DNA of 64,000 nucleotides from Mucilaginibacter straminoryzae (GTDB taxonomy: Bacteria > Bacteroidota > Bacteroidia > Sphingobacteriales > Sphingobacteriaceae): NCBI RefSeq assembly GCF_022953055.1, contig NZ_JALJEJ010000001.1, forward strand, positions 1-64,000, read 5' to 3'. This document shows, piece by piece, positions 34,889 to 43,602 of this stretch. The notes under the pieces are model-generated. The model ran no database searches. It was not told where the DNA came from and worked only from the letters and a program-made list of their open reading frames with translations. A program made the position numbers and the translations under genes. Within the stretch, counting starts at the first letter, position 1, and every line of letters starts with the position of its first letter.

Positions 34889-36379
34889 ATGAACACTAAG
34901 CTATATACCCTATATATTTTAGCACTCGTCATTTTCCTGACCAGCCTTGTTTTTACACGCAGTTATGCGCAAACACGTAAAAAACTGGTAACTACTATCA
35001 CGGTTCATTTCCAGTCGCCGCCGCCCGTTGATTCGTTGGAGGCTATTTACGTTGACCGGCAAAGCCTGGTTTATGACGTAATCAAAAAATGCAAACCTAT
35101 AAAGGATAATGTCTGCACGTTGATCCTGACCCTTTCGCATCCTGAATTGGTGAGTTTAGGATATGATACATTTAGTCTTTTTGAAACGAACGAAAGCTAT
35201 TATGGATCTTTTGCCACAATGATCGAGCCTGGTGATCACTTAACACTTGAAGTTGGTAAGAATTTTAATTTGGGCATCCGGAATGTTCAGTTTTTCGGAA
35301 AAGGTTCTGAGAAGCTTAGTATGCTTCACGATTTTATTAAGTCTATAGGCATGAAACCGGGCAAATTTCCAATTTCAATGAATCTTCATGAATTGTTTCA
35401 AAGGGCAGATTCCAACCAGGTTGAATTCACAGCCATTTTGAATAAATACAAGGACAGCATCAGCAACACTTCATTTACATTTTATAAGTCTTTTTGGACA
35501 GCCAATAATTATATACCGGCATTTACCCGACTTGCGCGACAAAAAGAACGTCCGGATTCGCTTTACAAAAATTTCAGTTTAGTTGTAAATGCGGCAAAAA
35601 TCAGTGAACGACTTGTTGTTCAGAGTACCTGGGAAGAAATAGCTGATATAGCCGATATTAACTATGGCCGAAAAGAAAACATTGCTATAGAGAAATTTTA
35701 CGGCAGCAAAGCAACTAACACCTGGCAGCACTATCTTAATTTAAAAGCATTGTATCCCGGAGAGCCTTTGAACCAAAGTCTGTGTACTGCTTTTATTATC
35801 CACCGGATGAAAGCTAAAGGCGTTGATCAGCAGCTACAACAGTGCGTAAGCGATTTTTTAATTACAAAATGGCCCGATCAGCAAAAGTTCAGTGCTGCTC
35901 AACGTTTTTTTTCAGCGTATAATAAAAAGACGAAAGCAGGATTACCGGTACTTTCGCTTGCATTAAAAGATACAACCGGGAAGTTCCGGTACCTGACTGA
36001 TTATAAAGGAAAAGTTGTAGTGGTTGATTTTTTCTTCAACGGATGTGCTGGCTGTGTGTCTGAAAGACCATTTCTGGACAGCTTAAGAAAAGTCTATAAT
36101 ACTAAAGATGTCGCATTTGTAGCCATATCCACGGATAGAAGTGAAACACTCTGGAAAAAGGGAATCGGAAAGTTCACGTTAAAAGATGCGGATCAGCTTT
36201 ATACCAATGGAGAAGGTTATAATCATCCGTTCATTAGATACTACGAGATATACTCTTATCCGACACTTATGTTAATTGATAAGAATAGCAATGTTGTCAC
36301 TGCCAGAGGAGCGGAAATCCGTTCAGCCGATGGCTGGAATACATTCACAAAAATGATTAACACCGAACTAAGCAAATAA
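34889..36379 (+). CDS. TlpA-type thioredoxin-domain protein with long N-terminal region
   Basis: A 496-aa envelope protein with a signal anchor. The first ~360 residues contain a helical domain found in Bacteroidota TlpA-like proteins (DUF4369-like). The thioredoxin domain follows: VVVDFFFNGCAGCVSERPF with Cys386 and Cys389, and SYPTLMLIDK with the cis-Pro. CAGC is an uncommon active-site sequence. It is co-encoded with SusC/SusD. TlpA, DUF6520 and MauE-like genes commonly cluster with such pairs, suggesting redox handling of a Cys-containing ligand. Confidence 0.88.
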   Translation: MNTKLYTLYILALVIFLTSLVFTRSYAQTRKKLVTTITVHFQSPPPVDSLEAIYVDRQSLVYDVIKKCKPIKDNVCTLILTLSHPELVSLGYDTFSLFETNESYYGSFATMIEPGDHLTLEVGKNFNLGIRNVQFFGKGSEKLSMLHDFIKSIGMKPGKFPISMNLHELFQRADSNQVEFTAILNKYKDSISNTSFTFYKSFWTANNYIPAFTRLARQKERPDSLYKNFSLVVNAAKISERLVVQSTWEEIADIADINYGRKENIAIEKFYGSKATNTWQHYLNLKALYPGEPLNQSLCTAFIIHRMKAKGVDQQLQQCVSDFLITKWPDQQKFSAAQRFFSAYNKKTKAGLPVLSLALKDTTGKFRYLTDYKGKVVVVDFFFNGCAGCVSERPFLDSLRKVYNTKDVAFVAISTDRSETLWKKGIGKFTLKDADQLYTNGEGYNHPFIRYYEIYSYPTLMLIDKNSNVVTARGAEIRSADGWNTFTKMINTELSK

Positions 36380-36411
36380 GAACAGGCGCACCACCTGGTG
36401 CGCCTGTTCTT
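36378..36411. terminator. Long perfect hairpin, bidirectional terminator
   Basis: A 16-bp perfect stem, AAGAACAGGCGCACCA with TGGTGCGCCTGTTCTT, around a two-base centre. It overlaps the stop codon of the TlpA-type gene and lies between convergent transcripts (SusC/SusD/TlpA on plus; DUF6520 on minus). The A/T tracts at both ends would support termination in either direction. Confidence 0.7.
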
Positions 36412-36465
36412 ATAATCATTGTGATGATAAAACGGATAAAGAAGACGAATCAAGAAAGGGGGTAA

Positions 36466-36717
36466 TTAATCCTGACGAGTTCCCATAATCACAGAACCCG
36501 CAGGAGTGGTTGGATTACCGTTTGCATCCACGTTCCAGACCTGAGCGCACTTGTTCTGCGATTGCAGGCAGTTGGGGATATCCACCTGGTCTGTTGGCTG
36601 TCCGGAAGCATCCAGGTAAAATGTTTCCTGGGAGTCTCCAACAATTTTTGAGGCGAAGGCACCACCAATGCCAGCAGTTACTGCGAGTGCAGTGAGCACG
36701 ATTTTTACAGTTTTCAT
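36466..36717 (-). CDS. DUF6520-like small secreted protein
   Basis: An 83-aa protein with a signal peptide (KTVKIVLTALAVTAGIGGAFA), then a mature part with the DUF6520 pattern: YLDASGQPTDQVDIPNCL, CAQVWNVDANGNPT. Two cysteines flank a Gln/Asn-rich turn. Such proteins are frequent next to MauE-like and SusC/SusD genes in Bacteroidota. It may be a small secreted factor; function is not established. Confidence 0.75.
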   Translation of the reverse strand: MKTVKIVLTALAVTAGIGGAFASKIVGDSQETFYLDASGQPTDQVDIPNCLQSQNKCAQVWNVDANGNPTTPAGSVIMGTRQD

Positions 36718-36805
36718 TTGGTTAAATTGAAATAAGTGATGAAAGGTGCCTACTCTTTTATACAGGTTTTCGGCTACCCCTGCTTTTCTGTTGCAACGAG
36801 AAAAT

Positions 36806-37261
36806 TTAGTGAGAGCTGGAAAGAGGTAGGTTATGTATGGTTCCAGGCTCGGTTGAGTTTCTTTGAAGAAATAGGGTTAACAGGATAAGAATAGTGGTAA
36901 ATACATTAAACGTCAGATGTTGTTGCCAGCTCATGCTTTGCAGTAATCCCCCACAGGTACATGGAACTTTTTTAGCAGCACCGAGTACCAGGCTTACGTA
37001 AAGGGTAAAGGAGAACATGAGGATGAGTGAGCTGATTAGGCCGGCTGTGCGTGTCTTGTTGGAGATTAATAATCCTGCTGTGATGATCTCTGTAAGCGGA
37101 ATTGCCCATGCAATCAAACCAGCGAACTGATATATAAATGGAGAGCGTCCCAGTCTGATATAAAAATTGTGGTAATCGAGCAACTTTGAGAATGCTGCAT
37201 AGAGGAAAAGGACAACCAATAGCACACAAATAATTTCCGTAAAAAATTTTCTTGCGTTCAT
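36806..37261 (-). CDS. MauE/DoxX-like membrane protein
   Basis: A 151-aa protein with four membrane helices and the MauE-type motif KVPCTCGGLL near residue 98-107. It begins FFTEIICVLLVVLFLYAAFSKLLDY, the usual first helix. MauE-like proteins help redox maturation of periplasmic partners, in line with the neighbouring TlpA-type protein. It is transcribed toward the DUF6520 gene and probably forms an operon with it. Confidence 0.85.
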   Translation of the reverse strand: MNARKFFTEIICVLLVVLFLYAAFSKLLDYHNFYIRLGRSPFIYQFAGLIAWAIPLTEIITAGLLISNKTRTAGLISSLILMFSFTLYVSLVLGAAKKVPCTCGGLLQSMSWQQHLTFNVFTTILILLTLFLQRNSTEPGTIHNLPLSSSH

Positions 37262-37522
37262 AATGATTTCAGTTTTTAAACGGATAAAAGAATTTAATAG
37301 ACAATGGTTTATGAATTCGGATTATATGTTAATCCGGTTTAAAAGCTTTTTTAAGAATGATTTTAGGGTTAAATTAAAGTTGCAAACAAAATGCCTTAAA
37401 TCCATCTGGCAAAACCTGACTGTCTGCCGTTTTCCTGAATTAAATCTTTGATTGAAGCTGTGGCTCTAATCCGATGCAAAGGTTTTGGTTCCTTACTGAT
37501 GTAAAGCTAAATGCCATTATTG

Positions 37523-37608
37523 ACATGGAGAAAGCCGAATTGCTGAAAAGCCGGATTCCCTATGCGAATATTTTTTGACATAGAGAAAACCGGCTTTCAC
37601 ATAGAGAA
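37523..37608 (+). promoter_or_regulatory. Repeat array resembling LytTR binding sites
   Basis: ACATGGAGAA (37523-37532), ACATAGAGAA (37578-37587) and ACATAGAGAA (37599-37608) are direct repeats; the last two start exactly 21 bp apart. An inverted copy (TTCCCTATGC) lies at 37556-37565, and AAAGCCGG/CCGGCTTT frames the region. LytTR regulators typically bind two direct repeats about 21 bp apart, and a LytTR gene lies at 38965. The rest of 37262-37674 shows no gene. Confidence 0.5.
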
Positions 37609-37674
37609 TCCGCATGTAATCGGATCTAAATAACGGCGTATCTCCCCAGGCAAATAGCTACAGGGAGTTATAGC

Positions 37675-37827
37675 CTACTTAAGGCTGCCCGGGCAAAAGC
37701 AGGTAGCAAAAAAGGTCACAGTGGTAACGGTGGTGTTTGTGGTGGTGGTTTCGTCTTTGCGGATGCCAGTCCCCAAACCGTTGGAGAAGCGGAATGCAGT
37801 TCTTTTTTTAGTTTTCATTGTGTTCAT
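37675..37827 (-). CDS. Thr-rich lanthipeptide-type precursor peptide
   Basis: A 50-aa peptide opening MNTMKTKKRTAFRF, with a basic leader up to about residue 26 and a core rich in TTTTNTTVTTVT, then FFATCFCPGS. The core has ten Thr, one Ser and two Cys, all typical targets of dehydration and thioether formation. An alternative start is Met4. It is divergent from a two-component system and 1.8 kb from a full-length lantibiotic dehydratase gene. Too short for standard ORF cut-offs. No signal peptide or GG-type cleavage site is obvious. The precursor role is inference from composition and neighbours. Confidence 0.68.
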   Translation of the reverse strand: MNTMKTKKRTAFRFSNGLGTGIRKDETTTTNTTVTTVTFFATCFCPGSLK

Positions 37828-37954
37828 AATGATTTTTTGTTTTTGTATAACACTTTAAATATCGTCAAGATGGGACGATTGCAATAGTTCCGAAGGCTGA
37901 AGATGCCTTTTCCCTATGTAAAAAAATAATGACCAGATAACTGCCCATACCCAT
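37828..37954. promoter_or_regulatory. Divergent promoter region of precursor and sensor kinase genes
   Basis: These 127 bp separate the minus-strand precursor from the plus-strand kinase. It holds a minus-oriented half site ACATAGGGAA (37910-37919, plus strand TTCCCTATGT) like the repeats at 37523-37608, pointing toward the precursor gene. Control of the precursor by the adjacent LytTR regulator is likely but inferred. Confidence 0.4.
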
Positions 37955-38968
37955 ATGAAAACACAATACTATTCAGTCCGTGCTAAACGGCTATTATATT
38001 TTTGCTCCGGCATACTTGCAGTGGCGCTTTATGAACAGGCCATGCTTTATTCGGTGCTCCACAAAATCCATTTGTTACCGGTACTTACCTTCTACGCCAT
38101 TGACATCGCTTATTTTTTAACTGCTGCTTACATACTGTATCCGTTTGCCATCCTGAGACCTTACCGTCTTTTTAGAATACTCCTTGCTGTTATTGTTGGA
38201 TTTGTTTGCTTCCTGTTACTGCAAAACGTGGCAGACACCTTGTTGGATTATTACAAGACAGGCGATTTTCATTTTACAATTGTTTTCCTTAGACCATTCT
38301 GGAGATGCGTTTATCTTTCGATGATTGCCTTAGCTTATTATTTCGCCGTCAATGGAATTGAAAAAGCAAAACAGGCGCGTGCGCTTGAAATAGAAAAACT
38401 CGAATTGAAGGCTGCGGTCCTGCGAGCGAGGATTAAACCCCACTTTACCTTTCATACACTACAATTTCTGCAGTCAGAAGTTTCGCCCGTTTCTATTTCC
38501 GCAGGGCAGACACTGGAGCTTTTTGCAGAAGTGATGCATTATACATTGGAAAGCGATTCAGGTGCAACTACACTGGAAGAGGAATTGGAACAAGTCACTA
38601 ATTACATCCACCTGAATATTGCAATGCGCCGCCTAAAAGCAAACCTGATCTGGCATATAGATAAGGATGAACATACCATTACCCGTTTTTTTCCGTCAAT
38701 GGTGCTGTTGAATCTGGTAGAAAATATATTCGATCATGGTGTTCTATCAGATGAAAAAATGCCGGCCATTGTCAATATTAGTTGTCGTGATAACCAATTA
38801 GTGTTTTACAGTCGAAATCTGCAGGGTAAAGCCAGGCGAATTCAAGGGACTGGATTGGGTACAGCCTACCTGAAAACGCAATTGGAAACGATGTTTCCAG
38901 GACGCTACACCTACCGGGTTAAAAGTAATGAATCTTATTACGAGGTAAACTTAAAAGTTGAGCTATGA
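37955..38968 (+). CDS. LytS-like sensor histidine kinase
   Basis: A 337-aa kinase with about four membrane helices in residues 10-135 and no periplasmic sensor domain. The His_kinase region reads LRARIKPHFTFHTLQFLQSE with His163 as likely phosphorylated residue. The ATPase part has an N-box (LLNLVENIFDHGV) and a G-box (GTGLGTAYLKTQL). It overlaps the regulator gene by 4 bp (ATGA). It probably senses a membrane or peptide signal, perhaps the product of the nearby precursor. Confidence 0.9.
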   Translation: MKTQYYSVRAKRLLYFCSGILAVALYEQAMLYSVLHKIHLLPVLTFYAIDIAYFLTAAYILYPFAILRPYRLFRILLAVIVGFVCFLLLQNVADTLLDYYKTGDFHFTIVFLRPFWRCVYLSMIALAYYFAVNGIEKAKQARALEIEKLELKAAVLRARIKPHFTFHTLQFLQSEVSPVSISAGQTLELFAEVMHYTLESDSGATTLEEELEQVTNYIHLNIAMRRLKANLIWHIDKDEHTITRFFPSMVLLNLVENIFDHGVLSDEKMPAIVNISCRDNQLVFYSRNLQGKARRIQGTGLGTAYLKTQLETMFPGRYTYRVKSNESYYEVNLKVEL

Positions 38969-39687
38969 AGCTGAGATGCTATGTAGTAGACGATGATCCT
39001 GTCATTGTAGAATGGATTGCTGCCTACATTAAGGCCACACCGGAGTTAGAATTCATTGGCAGTGACACCAAAGAGGAACGGGCGCTTCAACGCATTCTGA
39101 GCGGGGCCATCGATGCAGACATAGTATTCCTGGATATTATGATGCCTAATATTAACGGACTTGAATTCGCGTCACAGATAAAGGACCTGGCTCATGTGGT
39201 ACTGGTCACGGCTGATAAAAGTAAAGCCGTCAGGGCTTACGAGGACAATATGTTTGATTATCTCGTAAAACCCGTTACCCGGAAGCGGTTTGACCTGCTG
39301 GTAACGAAACTATTGGATTGGTTCAATAATCAATCCCTTATTTCAAAAGGCCATACTACGCTTTACTTACAGTCCGCCAAAAAGGGGAACTATATCCATG
39401 TACATACAAATAATATCCTGTTTGTCGAGGGTGCCTCTAATTATGTGACGCTGTATATGCGAAGAGGAGAGCCGATCAGGACCAACCACTCCTTGTACCA
39501 AATGGAAGAATTGCTTCCTGCAAATTGCTTCCGCAGGGTGCACAAAAGATTTATTATTAATACCGATTATGTGGTAGGCATTAAAAACGGGACCATTGTG
39601 ATGCGTGGCGGATTCCTGGTACTGATCGGCCCTACCTATATGGACGGATTCATGAAAGAAGTCATTGCACGCAAGGGTTTAAAATAG
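38965..39687 (+). CDS. LytTR-family response regulator
   Basis: A 240-aa regulator: receiver domain with Asp9/Asp10, acceptor Asp57 in VFLDIMMPNINGLEF and Lys in YLVKPV; then the LytTR DNA-binding domain (VEGASNYVTLYMRRG, RVHKRFIINTDYV). It forms a pair with the kinase upstream. Its 3' end overlaps the 3' end of the dehydratase gene on the other strand by 26 bp. LytTR regulators typically bind direct repeats such as those found near the precursor and upstream of lanB. Confidence 0.93.
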   Translation: MKLRCYVVDDDPVIVEWIAAYIKATPELEFIGSDTKEERALQRILSGAIDADIVFLDIMMPNINGLEFASQIKDLAHVVLVTADKSKAVRAYEDNMFDYLVKPVTRKRFDLLVTKLLDWFNNQSLISKGHTTLYLQSAKKGNYIHVHTNNILFVEGASNYVTLYMRRGEPIRTNHSLYQMEELLPANCFRRVHKRFIINTDYVVGIKNGTIVMRGGFLVLIGPTYMDGFMKEVIARKGLK

Positions 39688-42472
39688 CCTTCGCCCGAAA
39701 TGTCTTTAAGGATCGTTCAAAAAAATAATAAATGATGGTTTCCTGCAGCCGCTGGTCGCAAGCAAACAACCTGTTCACCAGCATATGAAATAGCGCTGAA
39801 AATTGTACCGGGCGCTGTCGGGGTTCGTATATTGATACGGTTGCAGTTAAGGAATTCAGCATATTTAAGTAATGCACGGTTAAAGCCGGACTGCCAGTGA
39901 GGCCCATGTTGTTATTCAGTTCTTTTGCTGCTTTGTTCAATGCCTTAAAATCCATCGGGCCAAGCGAATGTTCCGAGCAGTAGGCGGCGCTGTTTGCCGC
40001 AATTAACCGGTCAAAATCTCCTGTCGGCAGTAATAACAGCTCCCTGCAATCAGTAAGCAACTTTAACGCCCACAGATATTTCTGATCGGTGCACATATCC
40101 TCCGTTAAAACAGCAGTTACAAAACAAGTGTCAATAAAGAAATGCTGTTCTACATGTTCAATGAACAGTTCGCCATAACGTTCAGTCTCCCGCCGGTATG
40201 GTCTGAGGCGTATATCAGAGATGATGCCTGTTTCCATCCAGGGTTTTAATACCTGAAATAGTTGCTGTGTTACCTGCTGCATGCGTTCCTGATCCTGTAA
40301 TTGTATACGAAGACGCATATGAGGCCCATCCTGGTTGTATCGCACAAAAAACCAGCTTTTTACAGCCGTCTTATGTGCAGCGATAAATGGCAGTATATGC
40401 GAACAAACGAGGTCGTCTGTACGTGACGGATGAACAAAAATCTCGAAATATAGCCAATCGTCACCCGGAATAATCAGGTTATTTGAAGTGCCAAAGAATG
40501 GCTCGGGCAAGCCTGTGTATATATTTTCCTGGTGAGTGAGGGTGAGTATAAGTTGCGGCATAAAAGGATTACCTTGCTCATCTTTAATCAGGCTGTTTAC
40601 CGGAAGCCAACTTTCTTCAAAATAGGCTTCTTTCTCTTTTCTCAAATGATCATATAAGGCCGTTAGATGCTCCGTATCCTTTGTATCAAAAAATAAAGTT
40701 TGATCCCCACAGCCACATTTCAGGTAGCGCGACATGTGTCGCTCTGCCAGGTAAGCCTTTAACCGTTCATAAACAGTTTCACCAGGCAGGCTATTTATAG
40801 CGTTGATCGTAATCAGCCATGTTTCAGGTGAGAGTACGACATTTTTGTGTTGCAGGCGCGGGTAATAGGACAGGCCGCTAATGCGGTCGCGCAGTTTCAG
40901 GGATAGATTTTTATGAACCTGCTGGTGCTGCAGGTCGCACAGAAAGCGAAATAAGGGGAGGTCACTAAACATATAATTATAGCCGCTGGCAAATCGCGGC
41001 ACCATGCGCTTGCCCCATTTTTTTGATCGAAGGAAAACCTGGTCACCGTGAACCGAAACCATTAAATCACCTGTATGTAGCGGCTTTTCAGAGGTATCGA
41101 AGTTATGGATACTAAGCTGCAGCGGGTAAATATGTTTTCTCCGGTTTACATTATCCGTAACCGATCCAATGGCATAGGATACATCGAAGAAAAGAACATC
41201 CGGATTGGCCGCCTGTTCCGATGCTGCCAATTGGCGGCAGTGTTGTTCTATTTCCGTTAAAGGAAGTGAGAAACGACCTAAAATAGCATTGGCGGTGGCA
41301 CCGCCGGCATATTCCATGTACACAAGGTCGTCGCTTACCGTACAGATTACCGGCACCGAATTTGCCAGCGGCAGGTTGTTCTTGCGAACCGGCAATGACA
41401 GTTCTTCCAGCTGAATGATACGTTGCTTAGTTCCAGCTATGGCTTTAATTAAAAATTCCTGGGTGGACGGTTCCTGTTCCTTATTTCCCGCCGACTGCCG
41501 GAGCGTTTCTATCAGCGGGCTTTCAACCTGCTGATCCATTTGGCCATAACCTACACCAAGTTCGGGATCAAGAGCTACCATCAGTGGTATTTCCTTTTCT
41601 CCAAACCTGGCCGCAAACGCGGTGGCAAATGCGTTTAACGCGGTAGCGTGATATGAAGGTAGCACCTCGGCAAGCAGTGCTACCACTTCCGGCACATGGC
41701 GCAACAGGCTCCTGGGTATGTCTCCTGATGCTAAAGGGCGTTCTGCAATGATATAAGGTTTGGTATCTTCCCGCATGGTAAAACCAAACCGCTCAAAATA
41801 TTCCTGGCCGGACAAGTTAGGCTGTAGCGAACAAAAAAGTAACTGGTCTGCCAACATCTGCCAGATGGCATCTTTCACCTCTTTTTCACCATAGGTTGCA
41901 GCAAACTCATGGCAAACCGATGCCGCAGCTTTGGGTGCTTCACAGGAATATAAAAGGGTACGAATAAGCCCGCTTGACGATATATCGACCAGTTCATAGC
42001 CCGTCTCCTCTTTAGAAATATACCGGATGTCCTTTCCTGCAACATACCAGCTACTGTTTGCCAGTAATAAACAATTTTTGTCGAAAACCTGCTCCTGTTT
42101 TATTTCAAGCTGCCGGTGAGCCAGCCAATCGGGATAGGTATGCAAATACTGGTCTTTTATTCTTAATCCTTGTGCTTGGGCAGCGTCTGCAATAGTTGCT
42201 ACGCCGACTGCAGCAAACGCTCCGTATGGGGTGGAGCGAAAAGTAGCGCGGTTAAAATACTTCCAGATCGTCTGTCGCAGGTTTTGCGGTAAACGACGTA
42301 GGTCTGTTTCATCCTGTACCACTGCCAGCAGTTCGTTCAATTCAGCAGATGCCGACACGGCTATTGACTGCTTTAATGGTGGCCAGCAGGTATGCCAGCT
42401 GCCATTGTAGGAAAATTGGGGCGTTCTGTATATGATGGTAGGATGCAGGTGCAGGGATTGTATTGTTGTCAT
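39662..42472 (-). CDS. lanB: Full-length lantibiotic dehydratase (LanB)
   Basis: From ATG 42472 the product is 936 aa; a TTG three codons upstream is less likely. The N-terminal glutamylation domain shows FRSTPYGAFAAVG (about 78-90), a LanB hallmark. The C-terminal elimination (SpaB-type) domain begins with DDWLYFEIFVHPSRTDDLV (about 665) and has WFFVRYNQDGPHMRLRIQL. LanB enzymes attach glutamate from Glu-tRNA to Ser/Thr and eliminate it to give Dha/Dhb. Unlike pinensin clusters, the enzyme is one polypeptide. No LanC cyclase gene is in the window. The likely substrate is the Thr-rich peptide at 37675. Confidence 0.92.
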   Translation of the reverse strand: MTTIQSLHLHPTIIYRTPQFSYNGSWHTCWPPLKQSIAVSASAELNELLAVVQDETDLRRLPQNLRQTIWKYFNRATFRSTPYGAFAAVGVATIADAAQAQGLRIKDQYLHTYPDWLAHRQLEIKQEQVFDKNCLLLANSSWYVAGKDIRYISKEETGYELVDISSSGLIRTLLYSCEAPKAAASVCHEFAATYGEKEVKDAIWQMLADQLLFCSLQPNLSGQEYFERFGFTMREDTKPYIIAERPLASGDIPRSLLRHVPEVVALLAEVLPSYHATALNAFATAFAARFGEKEIPLMVALDPELGVGYGQMDQQVESPLIETLRQSAGNKEQEPSTQEFLIKAIAGTKQRIIQLEELSLPVRKNNLPLANSVPVICTVSDDLVYMEYAGGATANAILGRFSLPLTEIEQHCRQLAASEQAANPDVLFFDVSYAIGSVTDNVNRRKHIYPLQLSIHNFDTSEKPLHTGDLMVSVHGDQVFLRSKKWGKRMVPRFASGYNYMFSDLPLFRFLCDLQHQQVHKNLSLKLRDRISGLSYYPRLQHKNVVLSPETWLITINAINSLPGETVYERLKAYLAERHMSRYLKCGCGDQTLFFDTKDTEHLTALYDHLRKEKEAYFEESWLPVNSLIKDEQGNPFMPQLILTLTHQENIYTGLPEPFFGTSNNLIIPGDDWLYFEIFVHPSRTDDLVCSHILPFIAAHKTAVKSWFFVRYNQDGPHMRLRIQLQDQERMQQVTQQLFQVLKPWMETGIISDIRLRPYRRETERYGELFIEHVEQHFFIDTCFVTAVLTEDMCTDQKYLWALKLLTDCRELLLLPTGDFDRLIAANSAAYCSEHSLGPMDFKALNKAAKELNNNMGLTGSPALTVHYLNMLNSLTATVSIYEPRQRPVQFSALFHMLVNRLFACDQRLQETIIYYFFERSLKTFRAKAILNPCVQ

Positions 42473-42526
42473 GTGTGTCAATAAAAATCCGAATCTATGC
42501 GCCCATATGCTCTTTCCTTTATTGCC

Positions 42527-42556
42527 TTATGTCAATGAGGCTTTTGTCTATGTGAA
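42527..42556 (-). promoter_or_regulatory. LytTR-like direct repeats upstream of lanB
   Basis: On the minus strand TTTCACATAGAC and ATTGACATAAGG are 21 bp apart, about 60-80 bp before the lanB start. TTTCACATAGA is identical to the repeat at 37596-37606. This is the spacing of LytTR sites, and the LytTR gene is the convergent neighbour. Confidence 0.5.
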
Positions 42557-42562
42557 AAAACA

Positions 42563-42588
42563 AAAGGCTGCATTTATTTGCAGCCTTT
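42563..42588 (-). terminator. Terminator of the rteC-like transcript
   Basis: AAAGGCTGCA (42563-42572) pairs with TGCAGCCTTT (42579-42588); on the minus strand it is followed by TTGTTTTTT. It lies 76 bp after the RteC stop and would insulate lanB. Confidence 0.75.
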
Positions 42589-42664
42589 GTCGGAGATGGG
42601 ATTGGAAAGAAAGTTAAATGCAATTTAAATGGACGCGGTTCTATTCCCAACAGGTAAAAAACGG

Positions 42665-43513
42665 TCATCTTGGATTCATATCACTCTCGTCCATTCGCCT
42701 GATCAGGCATTCACGGGAGCGGTCCAGGAAGGTTGTCCGGTTTTTGCGGATGCGGATTTCCTGGAAGGTGCGGTAATAATTGCCGAGGTCTATATCAAAA
42801 ATCTGTTCAAAGAATGAGGCCAGATCCCGTACATCAGCAGGCGAGTTCTTCTTGCGGTTATAAATAGCCCCGCTGCTTTGCAGGGCATAGATCCATTCAA
42901 TTAAGGCCGCTTTAGTCTCTGCCCATCCAAGGCCGAGGTCTTCCAGCCAACCGGCAGCCTTGCGGGTATCATCAAGTGCTTTTAGCGAACTGTCAAAGTA
43001 CTGTGACAGTTGTTCATTGGCCAGCAGTAACGCCATCTTATAATCATGAGACGTGGAGAACCTGGGATCACAATCAAAATAGGGAATATCAAAACCAATG
43101 GCAATATCATATTGGTTGCGTATATAATACTGGTGATCGAGATAGGTAGCACCGGAGCGCACGTATTTATAAAACTCCCGGTTATCATAGGAAAACTGCG
43201 TTATGGTACGCATCCGGTTTTTCAAATACTTGCGCAACTCCTTTTTGGCTCCGGCAGGTTTGTGTGTCTCGGTGTGATACACCTGCACATAGTAGATCAT
43301 CAGCGCATAAAATTGCGGCTTCAGCTCTTTAAAAAACCTGATTTCTTCGGCATTGTCTTTAAAGGTGTAACCTATAATAAATGATTTCAGGGTAAGTAAG
43401 GCTGCTTCTGTTGCATTAAAACCTTCCTGGGCAATAGCCAGTATATCATCCGATGTTTCGATTTGTTGTAATTGTTGTTGTAAGGCTGAGAGCAATTCTA
43501 TTACAAATTCCAT
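42665..43513 (-). CDS. rteC: RteC-domain regulator
   Basis: From ATG 43513 the product is 282 aa (an upstream start at 43546 adds 11 residues and is less likely). It matches RteC, the regulator that activates excision in Bacteroides tetracycline-inducible elements: EIRFFKELKPQFYALMIYYVQVYHTE, YYIRNQYDIAIGFDIPYFDCDPRFSTSHDYKMALLLANE, and a C-terminal helix-turn-helix-like part. It lies between the peptide locus and the transfer operon, as in other Bacteroidota ICEs. Confidence 0.9.
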   Translation of the reverse strand: MEFVIELLSALQQQLQQIETSDDILAIAQEGFNATEAALLTLKSFIIGYTFKDNAEEIRFFKELKPQFYALMIYYVQVYHTETHKPAGAKKELRKYLKNRMRTITQFSYDNREFYKYVRSGATYLDHQYYIRNQYDIAIGFDIPYFDCDPRFSTSHDYKMALLLANEQLSQYFDSSLKALDDTRKAAGWLEDLGLGWAETKAALIEWIYALQSSGAIYNRKKNSPADVRDLASFFEQIFDIDLGNYYRTFQEIRIRKNRTTFLDRSRECLIRRMDESDMNPR

Positions 43514-43602
43514 AGTTTTTCTTTTCGTTGAGTAAGTTAATAGCATCCCCTGCGGCCCTTTCGGGGTCGAAAAAAGGAAGTTATGATTTGAAAAAAGAAG
43601 GG

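Noticed and set aside
36466..36717. DUF6520-like protein as a second lanthipeptide precursor
   Set aside because: It has a clear signal peptide and few Ser/Thr next to Cys, unlike a LanB substrate.
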